DNA from: Agrypnia vestita
Lineage: Eukaryota; Arthropoda; Insecta; Trichoptera; Phryganeidae
DNA length: 64,000 nt
Reading direction: 5' to 3'
Assembly (NCBI GenBank): GCA_016648135.1
Contig: JADDOH010024925.1
Span: 57,814 to 121,813 of the forward strand
Shown here: piece after piece, positions 1 to 10,700 of the stretch
Numbering within the stretch: position 1 is the first letter of the stretch
Layout of the letters: every line of letters starts with the position of its first letter
Position numbers and translations under genes: made by a program
Notes under the pieces: generated by a model
Told to the model about the DNA's origin: nothing
The model's input: the letters and a program-made list of their open reading frames with translations, nothing else
The model's database searches: none

Positions 1-2
1 TG

Positions 3-305
3 CTGCTTCATGATAACGCTAGACCACACACTGCACAACAGACGGCTACCAAATTAGAGGAGCTTCAATTGAAATGTCTAAGACATCCACCGTACTCTCC
101 GGACCTTGCCCCAACAGATTACCATTTTTTTCGAAATTTGGATAACTTCTTGCAAAGGAAAAAATTCAACTCCGATGGGGCAGTCCAAACCGCCTTCAAA
201 GATTTTATTGATTCCCGTCCGAATGGTTTTTTTAGTAAAGGGATCGATGAACTACCTATGAGATGGCAAAAGTGCATAGATAGCAATGGTACATACTTTG
301 ATTAA
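3..305 (+). mobile_element. mariner transposase, C-terminal part (cut by window edge)
   Basis: Reading in frame from base 3, the protein starts at LLHDNARPHTA, runs through YSPDLAPTDYHFF and ends at a stop at 303-305. These are the second and third catalytic blocks of a mariner transposase, the DDE enzyme that cuts and pastes its own element at TA dinucleotides. Thirty-four residues separate the Asp of HDN from the Asp of PTD, the DD34D spacing of the mariner family. The N-terminal helix-turn-helix domain and first Asp lie outside the window. No stop or frameshift interrupts the visible 100 codons, so the copy may be young. The 3' UTR and probable inverted-repeat end lie near 306-345. No host gene neighbours it. 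Confidence 0.9.
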
Positions 306-780
306 ATAAATATATTATAATAAAAAAAAATCGACTTTATGTTCCTCCCATACTAAACGCCAATTTCATATGTAAGGACCTAATATTTCATACTCTTCCT
401 TGCATTGACGTATTATAATATAGACACGTTATTCTCATACTAGCCGGCTTTCAAATGTAGCAAATATTGCTTTGAAGAGACAACAAATCACGGCTTACTT
501 ATTTCACACACACTGTGTGTGTTGACAGAAAAATCAGGCAATTTGAAGTCACGGTGACTAAAATAACATACTCATTCTTACGATACTCTGTTACTTTTTC
601 CACGTAGCGTCACGCCCGATCACAAAGAAGGTCCGTTCGATAACGAATGCAAGTAAGGCAATTACCTTCTTTTTGACTTGCCACGATTTCACGCTTGTAA
701 CGAATCTACAGTTTATTATATCATTGCTTATATGTATGTCTCATTTATCAGACTGCTTTTATCATTATAAAAATACCAGA
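306..780. other. AT-rich non-coding
   Basis: No gene seen. A short CA/TG palindrome lies near 507-524. Confidence 0.5.
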
Positions 781-1191
781 GGCGTGCAGTGAGAACAAGA
801 AGCATGACTTTTCCTAAGCATATTTTTGAAAAGAAACCGAAATAAGAGATTTGAGTAGCTTGTTGGTCTTGTGGTCAGGACTCATGCCTCGAGATCCAAA
901 GCACGCAGATTCAAATCTCACTCCAGACCAGCAAGTTAGTCTTATTTTCATAGCACAAGCGCTTAGCTTAATTTTAAAATAGTACGAATATTGATGTGAC
1001 ACGTATTCCGTGTTCACATCTCTATTTAAGACAAAAAAATCTCATTATATTCCAATCGCATTAAATAACTTATACCTACCTGATCCACATTTAAATATTT
1101 CGAATATTCTGCTAGATAAATATTTAATTTCGATTTTTTTCCGAATATACGTTTAAATAAAGTCATGCTTCTTGTTCTCACTGCATGCGCC
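781..1191. mobile_element. TIR element carrying a SINE
   Basis: Bases 781-811 and 1159-1191 are near-perfect inverted repeats of about 30 bp, starting GGCGTGCAGTGAGAACAAG on the left. The ends enclose about 350 bp, including SINE S1 (854-1030), and no transposase. This is the form of a non-autonomous cut-and-paste element. I could not identify a clear target-site duplication, so the superfamily is open. Confidence 0.6.
854..1030 (+). mobile_element. SINE family S1, tRNA-like head
   Basis: The head has an A-box-like stretch (TTGTGGTCAGGACTC) and a B-box-like stretch (AGATTCAAATCTC), the internal RNA polymerase III promoter of tRNA-derived SINEs. The body holds ATTTTCATAGCACAAGCG and the conserved 3' motif GACACGTATTCCGTGT. 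At least four more copies or fragments lie in the window: 12288, 20907, 43972 and 57033. Confidence 0.7.
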
Positions 1192-2055
1192 AACAAAATA
1201 CATAATTAGTTATGTAATAATGCCTGTAACTAACGCCACCGAGGTGCTCTACGCTCTACGCTAGATAGCGCTGTTTTCATAGCGTAACTCGCAGACGAAA
1301 TATACTGAATTCTGTATATTGTATATAATCAAGGTTCATTTTTCGAGAACACTTGACCATTGACCAAAAATATTTACCCCTTATTAGGAAAAGTTTAGTA
1401 AACGAATTGTCGAGTGAATTATTACTATTATTTTTAATTTAATGGTATCCGTTATATGATATTTAGAAAAATAAAAAAGCATAGAAAATTTTATGGGCGA
1501 CAAAATACTTGACACCAACTAGAAACGGTACCTATGTAAGAATGGCAATACATTTGCATATGATTTAGATTTGATTTGAAGATCTTTCTTAAAAATTGCA
1601 TATAGGTACCTTTGGTCAAAATGTTATTCAATTTTATATAAAAGTTAAAAAAAATATTTTTGTGGATTCATCCACATATTTAAAGCGAAGAGAATATTCT
1701 AATTAATAAATGATTTCTATGTTATCACGTTTCAATTTACTTCACCGATCCTAGAGCTTTTCCTTTAAAGCTCATTAAACTTCATTTCTTATCACTATTT
1801 AATATACACAAACATTCATTTAATTTTCTTATATAGGTATATACCTAAATATACTTTTTAACCGTGCTATTATATATACATTTTGTTACTTTACATGTAT
1901 ATGTTTTTTTATATATATTACTTTACTTTCACTATTGCTTTTGTATTATACAATATACACTTATTATCCACATTTTATATTTATATACTCAATTCATTAA
2001 TTAATCTTATAGTTATATAGTATTTTGTTGTATATCTTTATTATTTTTTGTTCTC
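1192..2055. other. AT-rich non-coding
   Basis: Nothing recognisable; no credible reading frame. Confidence 0.5.
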
Positions 2056-2061
2056 ACTATA

Positions 2062-2350
2062 TTGTTCAGCTGCTCATCTCGGCACAGGTTCTTCCTAGTG
2101 AGATGAGCGGCTCCATCTCCTATGTCATGTAACAAGATGAAGATAAATAAATAAATAAAAAAAAAAAATAAATTAAAAAATGATTTAAAAAAAAGCTTAG
2201 CGCGCCACACTGACAATTTTGTATAAATTTATATGAGAGGAGAGGTATTAATTAATAATATATATTGTGTGTGTATTACAAATATAAAATAAAAGTCAAA
2301 TTTTAATTTAAAATGTTGCAACACGAAGTAACTGCCAAATCTCTCGATAT
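2062..2350. repeat. short AAAT-tailed segment and repeat Q copy
   Basis: Bases 2062-2166 are GC-richer and end in tandem AAAT units, like the tail of a short retroposon. Bases 2262-2350 match repeat Q (23641-24450, 41995-42110): a TG run, then TTACAAA, then an AT-rich tract before GCAACACGAAGTAACTG. Confidence 0.4.
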
Positions 2351-3060
2351 TATTCCTGTTTTTTTTTTAATTATTGATTGATTTGGGATGAATTTGGCTA
2401 AAAACTGCATTCAAATTGTTATAAGTGAAAAAAAAGTTATGATGGAAAATACGAGCTAAAAAAGTGTCATTAGTTAGGTACCACCCTTAAGGCACGGTGT
2501 ACTTGTACCTTAAAATCCGCGAAGAGCCTTCGCGTAATCCAAAAATAACGCAATTTCGAAGCCATTACATCCAAAATGGCTGATTCAAAAAGTAATTTGG
2601 GAAATTTGCTTGTATTATTAATTACTTTACACACTCTGTTCGCCTTAAAACAATTATTAACTTTGCTCGCTCGGCTCTGACGTCACACACCTCAATCTCG
2701 CCCAATCGGATTAGTGCACCAATTAATGCGCGAAATCGAGTTTATCGCGCTATAATATGCTCTTAATTACTTCATCGTCAGCGGGTTACACCTCAAGGGT
2801 GAGTTTGGCCTGGCAAGCGACCTAGCGGCTTCTATTGTTTTTGTACAGTAAAAATAAAAAACGTGTTATACGATTATAGACTTTAGGTACGTGCGAGTGT
2901 TACATGGATATTATGCACAGTTCATCTCAGTTTTTTAATCGGTCACTCGGTCGTCGTGGGCAGAACCAATTGCCAGATTTTTTTTTAAATATAGGTGGTC
3001 GATTTTTTTACTTAAGTGATTTTTTATACATACACAAATAAAGGGATTTTTAACAATATT
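2351..3060. other. non-coding, GC-richer block with a CRE-like site
   Basis: Bases about 2640-2830 are GC-richer than the surroundings and not seen elsewhere in the window. They contain TGACGTCA near 2678, the palindrome bound by CREB/ATF factors. Regulatory function is only a possibility. Confidence 0.3.
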
Positions 3061-3079
3061 TAAGTGTTCTGAGAACACA

Positions 3080-3352
3080 ATTACTGGATTTTGTCCACAG
3101 AAGGATAATTATTTTTTAAAGTAAATTATAAAGTCTCACAAAGACGAAGCTATATATATGAGAAACGTGTATGGAATTCTTTTATAGAATGGCCCAGGGC
3201 TTACGGGTTTATGAGCTGGCTTAAGTGATCACTCTACACAATGCAACGTTCACCAGTTTCTTGGCCATCCTACAAAAAGACTTTCGTATACGTTTCTTAT
3301 ATAGATAGCTTCGTCTCTGTGAGACTTCTATAATTTATCTTAATTAATAAGA
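3080..3352 (+). mobile_element. MITE-B, full-length copy
   Basis: Two long inverted ends face each other. The left arm carries AAGTCTCACAAAGACGAAGC and the right arm its complement near 3300-3345. The core holds TGGCCCAGGGCTTACG and GATCACTCTACACAATGCAA, both conserved in other copies (11398, 22585, 29862, 35395, 47449). No transposase. This is a non-autonomous fold-back element. Confidence 0.65.
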
Positions 3353-3755
3353 TTTTTTATATACATGACAACCTAAATGAATGTACATTTTTAATTTTCA
3401 ATTATAATATTTCTTGAAGTAGATAATACAAGAATTTATATTTCATAATATAAACAGAATTACAAATAAATAACTAATTTAAATTTGATTTAAATGTAAG
3501 CATTACATATATTTTTAGCTTTCTCTTAAAATTTTCTTATTTTCTTCATACCTAATGTGCTCGATAGTTTAATATACAATTTCATTCAATGTGCATGTTT
3601 GAAATTTGCAATCTTTTTTTCTTTGTAAAAGGAAACATATTTTATATTTTTTTCTTGTGCAGTGATATTATATGAGTATGCGAAAATTATTTAATTTTTA
3701 TATAAGATTTTTGATAAAAAGGCTTTATTTAATAATTTAAATTAATCAAAAACAG
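3353..3755. other. AT-rich non-coding
   Basis: Nothing recognisable. Confidence 0.5.
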
Positions 3756-3892
3756 CCCCGAGATCAAGCTACATAGACCAGGTTGCCGAAGATGTGCGCT
3801 GTAGCACCTACTAAGAAATGAAGAGGCTGGCGAGTGACAGAGAGGAGTGGAGAAATCGAGCACTTGGTGCAGACCAATCCTAGGATTGAAAC
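3756..3892 (+). pseudogene. LINE reverse transcriptase C-terminal scrap
   Basis: Plus-strand translation gives SYIDQVAEDVRCSTY, a stop, then EMKRLASDREEWRNRALGA, followed by an A-rich tail. The 'D-REEWR...GADQS' ending is typical of the last residues of RTE-like LINE polyproteins in insects. It is a 5'-truncated dead copy. Confidence 0.55.
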
Positions 3893-3992
3893 CCAAAAAA
3901 AAATTAAAAACTTGGAGTAACTTAACGTCTAACGATCTATCTGGCATAAATATTATTGAGTGTGTTAAATTTTTTCTTCCCAGTGTTATAAA

Positions 3993-4270
3993 ACAAATCT
4001 TCAGCCTTCATTTCTCCACTGCTGGATATAGGCCTCTTCCATACCCTTCCATATTTTCTTTTTGTTTGCTAGTTGTAGCCATTTATTTCCTCTCACATCG
4101 GCTTTATCGTCGGCCCATCTCTTTAGAGGTCTTCTAATGCTTCTTATATTCTCCCAATGTCTCTCCACCTTAGAACTCTGGGAATCCGTTCCGTAGCATC
4201 CTGCCCATTACCATTTTAGTTTCGCTACACGACCCATGATATCCACTGCTCTAGTTTTGCACCTAATTTC
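3993..4270 (-). pseudogene. LINE family R-B, 3' end
   Basis: The minus strand encodes the C-terminus of an RTE-like endonuclease-reverse transcriptase, with the closing 'RWADD...' and 'W...EEAYIQQWRN'-type segments broken by stops and frameshifts. It matches sister copies at 7905, 25765, 31146, 45760 and 60080. Only the 3' end is present, as expected from 5' truncation during target-primed reverse transcription. Confidence 0.65.
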
Positions 4271-4696
4271 ATAAATTATTATGTCTCAGGCTTACGCCAA
4301 GCTAGGATATCCCATGGATTGTTACGTGTATTAGAGCTTTTCTACACCTTTCTTTATAAACTATACTTTTCTTTGTAATGGTACACAAGTGAAAAGCTAC
4401 AATTTTTTGATTGGAATATCTTTGTCGTGTGCCATTTCAGTTACTAAACTAGCCCGAGCCTTTCTTTAATTATTTGTAGTATTGTATTTCTCCGTACAAG
4501 ATCAATACATTTGAACACTTTAAATTTTTCTTACATAATATGTGTAATTTATAACATAATCCATATGTTTTCTTAATATTATTTTGATTATTAGATTGTT
4601 TTGCAATTTTATGTTTTATATGCCACCTGATTACAGGGTGCCTACTAATTGGAGTTTTGTTGGCAATATAGCGTGGTTAACTGAAGGTAAAATTTC

Positions 4697-4904
4697 CAAT
4701 GACAGAATATTTCGGATTTTAACAATTTTTGGCCAATTTGGTCTTTGCATTTAAGGTGCTTTTAAATTGTTATGTATAACATATGAAAATTCCTTTGAAA
4801 TTGTTATGACAGAATATTTCGGATTTTTTAAAAATTGTAAAATAATTTTCTTATTTTTTAACGGTTTGGTCAATTTGGGCTTTCCATTTTAGGTGCTTTT
4901 AAAT
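4697..4904 (+). repeat. tandem direct repeat, about 107-bp period
   Basis: GACAGAATATTTCGGATTTT occurs twice, and the phrase AGGTGCTTTTAAAT recurs twice. The R-A LINE at 4905 is inserted in the second unit. Confidence 0.55.
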
Positions 4905-5395
4905 ACTTACTTACTTACGATCACGCCGTCTCCTCGTGGGGGTAGGCAGAGAGGATAGAGCGCCACAATCTTCTGTCCTGACATACAACTCTCGCTTCAT
5001 CCACATTCATGCATCTTCGCAAGCAAGCTCGCCGGTTATTGAGGGACCATCTTCCAGTATCTGGTTAATCTGATCATGCCACGTTTTTTGTGGTCGCCCT
5101 CTCTTTTTGGCGCCATTAACACTTGCATTATATATCTTTCTTACCATTCTTTTCTCTTTCATTCGCTCAACATGCCCAAACCATGTGAGCGACCTTTTTT
5201 TAATTCTTGTAATCATGCTAAGAACAGCTTTACATTCATTCCTAATATGTGCATTCTTTACTCTTTCATAAATTGATTTGCCACATATACGTCTGAGAGA
5301 TCTCATCTCCACTGCATTCAATCTACTTTCGTTCCTCTTCTGCCAGCTCCAGGCTTCGCTTCCACACATCAGTGTTGGTAGCAGTGCTTTTAAAT
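4893..5395 (-). mobile_element. LINE family R-A, 5'-truncated insertion with 12-bp TSD
   Basis: Bases 4893-4904 and 5384-5395 are identical 12-mers (GTGCTTTTAAAT), a target-site duplication. Between them lies a minus-strand LINE 3' end. An open frame (5007-5369, 120 codons) carries SRLNAVEMRSLRRICGKSI, then WFGHVERM, then GRPQKTWHDQINQILEDG, the C-terminal part of an RTE-like reverse transcriptase. The 3' end is short tandem TAAG/GTAA units, as in RTE-type LINEs. The RT catalytic domain and the endonuclease are absent through 5' truncation. Sister copies lie at 16160, 55899 and 59099. The clean TSD and open frame suggest a fairly recent insertion. Confidence 0.8.
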
Positions 5396-5459
5396 TGTTA
5401 TGTATAATATATAATAGTTACTTTTAAATTGTTATGTATACTTGTGATGTCCTTTACAT

Positions 5460-5600
5460 TGCTAGGAAGGATCTTTGGTCTGGAAATCTGGGATCCAAAA
5501 TAAAACTACCGAATGTTTTTCTCGGTTTTATTATTCCATAAAAATTACAACAATATGTCGCGGCAAGTTATGAATGTAGTCAGTCCACCAGTTATCCTAA
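5460..5600. repeat. fragment shared with the LTR-like block at 24862
   Basis: GGAAATCTGGGATCCA and the following phrase ending near ATATGTCGCGGCAAG recur at 24862-24980. This is probably part of a long terminal repeat; only one end is seen here. Confidence 0.4.
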
Positions 5601-6180
5601 TTAATTTATTATGGTATTATCTTGTCATTATTTCATTTTAAATCCTTTTTTTTAAATATGATATAAATGCGCGCAGGGTGAGAATACTTCAAGGGTAGTC
5701 ACTAAGTACCTAATTGAAAAATAAAAATAAGAATTGCAACGGCTCTTTGATACGGTTTGCAATTTCTCCTAGAGGATTCCGAATCGTGTGAAATTCGCCT
5801 TCTGTCCATCTGTGTTTTGCGATCCATAAAATTTCACGTACCGGAGGGAGGAAAAACCTCTCCCGGCCGTTAGGGGATGATTTCGCAGCTAAACGGGGCG
5901 AAATTCTGGGGAGAGAAATGGCCTGTAACGACTCCCGTTATCGCGGACGGCGTAACCGCCCGAATCGTTATTGGAGTAACGGCGAATTAAGCGGCGGATT
6001 ACAAGGATTACGGTTTATTTAGGGGTGGCGTATAATATAATGCATAATCGCGTGTGTGTAAATGTTAGTCTTTTATTAAGGGGTTGTTCTGCCTCTTGAA
6101 ATGTCCATACTTTTCATCGTCAGCATACTATTTTATGTGATTTTATTTCTTGAAAGCCCATTATATTATCCCGAGAGTTT
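5601..6180. other. non-coding with GC-rich block
   Basis: Bases about 5800-6030 are markedly GC-richer, not repeated in the window and lack an open frame. This could be a conserved non-coding element; nothing proves it. Confidence 0.3.
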
Positions 6181-6189
6181 AAAGACAGT

Positions 6190-6600
6190 GGTAACTACGA
6201 ATTGTCGAAGTTTTTCGAACAGTTCACATGAATCTAGAATCAACTTTACTATTCTCTATGATATCATAAAACACTTGAAACATGGAGAAACTAGTCGAAC
6301 ATTCTCGTTACATCGCGAACTCTGACATTTATGTATAAAAGCGATGCAAGCGCGTGAACGAGTCAGTTGTCTTTGACAGAAGGCTAACACCATAGGAAGT
6401 GAAACCAACGAAACCACAAACAAGTAATAGACAAGATTAAAGCGACGTGAATTAGTGCAAATTTCACAGAAATTAAATTAATTCCCAGTGTTTCATTTAT
6501 CTTTAATAGCCTACAGATAAGATTCCGTGATAATATACACAATTGATTCTACAGTAGTGCCGTACACTTGACATGGTTATGCTGTTATAACAAATATCAA
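6190..6600 (+). promoter_or_regulatory. LTR-like block with TATA box and initiator
   Basis: A TATAAAA box at about 6335 is followed 25-30 bp later by TCAGT, the arthropod initiator. Downstream comes GTGAATTAGTGCAAATTTC, resembling GTAAATTAGTG...GCGAAATTAC in the minus-strand LTR at 17770-18704. A TATA plus initiator in the middle of a block with no gene fits a solo LTR. Its ends were not resolved. Confidence 0.4.
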
Positions 6601-6718
6601 AGCTGTAAAAGTACGATGGCTAGCATTATTCCTAGACGTTATATACATCTAGAAGAAATAGCTTAATCTACTTATACTTAGATCGAGATTACCATGAAAA
6701 TCTATTAAACCTGTATAA

Positions 6719-6765
6719 GACCGATCATGATATATATGGTATTATACCATATGTCATGATCGGTC
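6719..6765. other. 47-nt near-perfect hairpin
   Basis: GACCGATCATGA (6719-6730) is the exact complement of TCATGATCGGTC (6754-6765). The inside also pairs (ATATGGTA with TACCATAT), leaving almost no loop. Confidence 0.7.
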
Positions 6766-7392
6766 CACCTGAAAATGAAGAATCTTTTAAGAACCTTCGA
6801 AATGAAGACTCTCTGACCCATCGCGGGAGTAATCATCAGAGACAGTGCAATGGGGAAGAAAAAGATGGCGAAACTGGAGAGACGGAATGGATTTGACAAG
6901 AGTGGTAAGAATAGCGAAGAACGAGGTCCCTGCAGGCAGCAGACCTCCAGGAATGTAAGGACAGCTAGTCATCCATATCCCAGGAGCATTAGCCGAGAAA
7001 TAATAGGACACACTCCTAACACAAGCAGAAGAAGAAAGGATTATTCTTGCATGTTACATTTATGCTTCCATCTGTTTCAATATCTTCGTCTTAGCGTGGT
7101 CTCGTGGTAGCGATTTAGAGAATTGCTGTTTGCCATGCGTTATTTATTACCTTTGAGGAGGCATCCTTTGGACATATCCAACCTAGTGTAAAGCAATTAA
7201 TATACAATATAGCCACAATCTATATTATCATATAGGTACTCATTGCAGTGACAAAAACAATATTCGATATTCCAAAAGAGCATAAATGTTGCAGTAAGCT
7301 TTCTTAATAAGTTACTTATTATCAAATAAAGCATCTCAAATTTGATGGATAAAATATTAATCTTTGTTTTAACACCATTGTATTTTCGTATC
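6766..7392. other. non-coding, purine-rich part
   Basis: Bases 6780-7040 are purine-rich and contain short overlapping frames on both strands. I recognise none of them. The rest is AT-rich. Confidence 0.35.
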
Positions 7393-7450
7393 GGTACGTT
7401 TTGGTTTCACTACGACCGTAGCTCTATTAGGGTATGTGTAATTAATACTA
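7393..7450 (-). ncRNA. hammerhead-like motif B-left, decayed
   Basis: On the minus strand the stem II hairpin (GCTACGGTCGTAG) and GAAAC box survive, but the CTGATGA box reads CTAATAG. Expected to be inactive. Confidence 0.45.
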
Positions 7451-7553
7451 AATATATAATATAAATAAATAAACTATGGGCTAATATACTAATTTAAAAA
7501 CGATGTGATAGTTTATGTTTATGTATTTATATTATATCTTATGCATTTATATT

Positions 7554-7625
7554 TAGTATTGATTACATATACTCTGATGAAGCTATGGTCGTAGCAAAAC
7601 CCGGTCAGTAGCTAAAATAATACTA
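7554..7625 (+). ncRNA. hammerhead-like motif B-right
   Basis: CTGATGA lies at 7574-7580. Stem II is 7582-7595 (GCTAT/GTAGC, loop GGTC). The GAAAC box reads AAAAC (7596-7600), a loss of G12. Short stem III ACC-C-GGT is followed by C at 7606, a GUC-type cleavage site. Stem I pairs TACT (7570-7573) with AGTA (7607-7610), and an outer helix pairs TAGTATT (7554-7560) with AATACTA (7619-7625). The fold is complete, but the G12 change should block cleavage. Confidence 0.6.
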
Positions 7626-7904
7626 ATGTAATTTATTATTTTATACATTTATTATAATTTCCCATCAAAAAGTGCTCGCTTCTTTCGAAAATTCATTCAT
7701 TAACAAAAGTTTGTTATTGATGAAATTCTTCTTTTTTTTTCTCTACTTGAGTTAAAATAAAAATGATATTTTTTTACTACTCAAGTTTCGAGTATGATAG
7801 TACCTTCCATTGATATGTGAGGTAATAAAATAAATACATTGGTATATATAAAACATGGCTTATGTCAAAATACAAATAACTATTTAGGTGCTAACAAAAG
7901 GATC

Positions 7905-8192
7905 CGGAGTTACTGGCAAAAGATAGAAGAATGATTATTATAGGAATAGTGAGAGGAGAGGATAAGAGGTGGTAAAAAAAATGAAAGGGAAGATTCTACA
8001 AGATGAACTCCGAGAGTTCTGAAATGGAGACCTTGGGAAAATAAAAGAGGCGTCGTAAGACCTCAAAAGAGATGGGCCGACGATATTGCCACTGTGCGGG
8101 GGAAGAAATGGCTACAACTAGCAAATAACAAGGAAGGATGGAAGAGGCTTTTATCCAGCACTGGAGAGATAAAGGCTGAGAAAGAAAAATAA
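7905..8192 (+). pseudogene. LINE family R-B, 3' end
   Basis: Plus-strand scrap of an RTE-like polyprotein C-terminus. It shares the phrases AAGATTCTACAAGATG, AAGACCTCAAAAGAGATGGG and GGAAGAAATGGCTACAA with copies at 25765 and 60080. Multiple frameshifts; no function expected. Confidence 0.65.
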
Positions 8193-9149
8193 AAATAATA
8201 AAAATATATAATTAAACTATTGTAGAATAAACATAGTTTTATTTCATCCTTTTCGATGCTCATCTAAAATAAGTTTTTAGATAATAAGATAGAACTTGTT
8301 CTGTTCATATTTCGTGTATTTAATTGTTAATATTTTCAATAAATATTTTCAAATATTTTTATACATAAAAAAGACTGGTTCTAAAGGGCTTAAAAATATA
8401 TCGAGTGAATTTTGTTTTGATGGTTTCCACTTCCGGCCGGAAGCGCCCCAGACGACACCGGATATGCGTCGGATATATCAAGAAGAAAAAAGCGAAAATT
8501 GAGGGAAATCATCCTGTAAGTAGGTATATACAAGTATTTGAAATCGATATTAAGATCAGTTTAGATATTTTTTTTCGAGATCAAAAATAACATTTCGTTA
8601 TTTATTTATTTTTATAGGTATTTAATGTCGTTTTCTCGATATTTCCAGAGGTCACGAGAATAACCCAATCGATTCAACCCAATCAATGGACCATCCTAGA
8701 TCCTTCTAGTACCTTCCAATTTTTTCGTAATAGGTGCAATGTAAAATCATCGATTACGTGTAAACTTTCTGTTTCTGCCATCGCTTGAAAATATAATGAA
8801 AACCCGGAAAATGCAATATTTCGGCCATAGATAGACATCCATCAAAATATCAGGTCTAGGTTATAAGTCAAATGAAAAAAGTTCCTACGGGTCAAATAAG
8901 TATTTTGCAGGCCTTAAGTTGACAATGCTTAGAATGAGTATCTGAGACCTTAGAACAGCCACATCATCTGACATTTTCGCATCTGAATATTCGGACTAAT
9001 TTTTTTTCTTATCTTATCCTTGTTGTTTAGGAGATAGGAAAACAAAGTTTTATTTTAGGAGCACTTATTATTTGTTAATTGTTGTTTTAGAACAATGATT
9101 TTTGAGAACAATGAACAACAACAACTTTTAATTTGAATAAAAATAATAA
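8193..9149. other. non-coding with exon-like patch and LTR-like scrap
   Basis: Bases about 8430-8510 are GC-rich and end at CCTGTAAGTAGG, a consensus 5' splice site; no frame is recognised. Bases 8640-8720 (TCACGAGAATAACCCAATCG) resemble the start of the LTR at 18704 and may be an LTR fragment. The remainder is AT-rich. Confidence 0.3.
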
Positions 9150-9330
9150 AATATTTTATCAAATTTATTAATCAATTAGAAAAGACATACAGAAAAATCA
9201 AATTAACGAAAAAATATTTTAACTGCTACCGAGATTCAAACCGACGGACCTCCACTCCATCCGGGATTGGTACGTTATCCTATTTCGCCACGTAATTAAC
9301 GTAAATTTTTCGACCTTATATGTAGTCTCT
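9150..9330 (-). mobile_element. SINE family S2 (tRNA-Arg-like head), minus copy
   Basis: On the minus strand a B-box-like GGTTTGAATCTCGG precedes a tail with TTAATTTGATTTTTCTGTATG and TCTAATTGATTAAT. The same tail occurs at 21684 (plus), 36965 and 37277 (minus). Confidence 0.55.
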
Positions 9331-9334
9331 TTTT

Positions 9335-9650
9335 AATTGATTAACACACATATAATTCCCTTTTTATATTTAGTTTTAGTTTTAGTGCTTGTGTGGTTAC
9401 CAACGTAAACAAACGTGTTAGCCATCATTTTCTCGCTTACAGAAGCTCCATATAGTTGAACAGTGGGTTTTTCGAACCATTGCCTCTCGTCTTCAGGACG
9501 TTTTCTGCTCGTAATATTGCCTTCAATGATGAGATACAAGATCTGGTACCTCTCTGGATATCTCAAGGCTATATTATTTTCCTTTTCGCATCCGGATTGT
9601 CATTCAAAACCCTGCGGGGCATCCACCAATCAGAGGCCTGATGCGGGCAA
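9335..9650 (-). pseudogene. LINE family R-C, 3' end
   Basis: Minus-strand translation includes MRYPERYQILYLIIEGNI, then RKRPEDERQWFE. It is the decayed 'GHxxRxxxYxxLxxIIQGKIxGxRxPGRRR' region near the C-terminus of an RTE-like LINE. The better sister copy is at 38650. Confidence 0.6.
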
Positions 9651-10079
9651 CTAGGCTTTGGTGCCCGCCGTAGCCCGCACATGTCTTAAATCTTTCTTTA
9701 AATCAATCTTTTAAAACTTTATGTCATTAAACTCACATCGTGATTATAATTCACCACACTATACTTATCCTGTCACGTTGGTACACCTCACATTCATACT
9801 GCACGCGTACTCCTACGAGCAATACGATTGAATACATGCACGTCACCTGCCAACACGAGTATATGTCTCTTGACGTGTGGATATATTCTTCATCACAAAA
9901 CACACGCATTCACACACATAACCCACTAAAATTCTATCAATCCAGCTTATTTTTTGAAACCGTTTGTATATCCACGTCACAATTTCTTCAAATCGCTTAT
10001 TCTTATTATTATGTTTCAATAAATATCCGTTATACCGATTCATGCAATAATATAGGAAACATATAACAGAGTATCATTT
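9651..10079. other. non-coding
   Basis: A GC-richer start (9625-9690), then AC-rich sequence. No gene recognised. Confidence 0.4.
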
Positions 10080-10700
10080 TCATTCGCATATTTAAGTTGG
10101 CTGAGGAAGAATTCACTTCTGGCTTGCTCTGTATGACATTTAATTTTCTTAGAAGGCTCCCAGTTTTCATTAAATCTTCTTTCCGTATCTTCTCTTAGTG
10201 TCATGTCAGGTCTTCCCAACGTTGATTATCACTTGAGAGTACATCTCCCTATCTAAAGCGGCTCGAAACAGCTCTTCCAACGTCTTTATTCTTGTCCAAT
10301 CTCGTATATTATGGAGCCATAAGATTTACTTCCTGCCAATACCCCGTTTTGCCTCGATCTTGCCCTTAACTGTCACATGCAAAAGGTTTTAATCTTCCCC
10401 TTTAAGCACATGACCTAAGCATGACATCTTTTGGACTTTTATATCTGTCAACAACTCTCTCTCAGTTCTGACTCTCTGGACCACATATAAGTTGCTGACT
10501 ATGTCCACGGCAGCATGCTACGTTGCAACCACATTTCAAAAACATTTCTTCCCATTTAGACTACTTTATCTACTCTTTCTCGTGTAATTCTATTTATGTA
10601 CAGGCCGCTATCATCCGTTTCATTTCGCTTACTAATTATCGAGTATTTCATCTTATTTGCATTCAGTTAAATATTATATGCTTCGTATGCATTAACCACT
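10080..10700 (-). pseudogene. LINE reverse transcriptase, C-terminal region
   Basis: Minus-strand translation yields KMKYSIISKRNETDDSGLYI, later QKMSCLGHVLKGE and KIKCHTEQARSEF. These match the thumb and post-RT region of RTE-like LINEs ('Y..ISRR', 'LGH', 'KIKxRIEQARxAF'). The segments are not in their expected order and the frame breaks repeatedly, so the copy is rearranged and dead. Confidence 0.55.

Larger units (their letters stand above)
7393..7625. mobile_element. Penelope-like fold-back with two divergent hammerhead motifs
   Basis: Arms at about 7393-7460 (minus) and 7545-7615 (plus) are diverged inverted copies of one sequence. It reads, in consensus, ATTACACATACC, the CTGATGA box, a GCTAC/GTAGC hairpin, then GAAACC. 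The motif layout is that of Penelope-like element terminal repeats, which carry hammerhead ribozymes. No PLE protein remains here. Confidence 0.5.

Noticed and set aside
6100..6130. Another hammerhead (TCGTCAG near 6118)
   Set aside because: No GAAAC box at the right distance. The same applies to 2771, 6823, 39596 and 56504.
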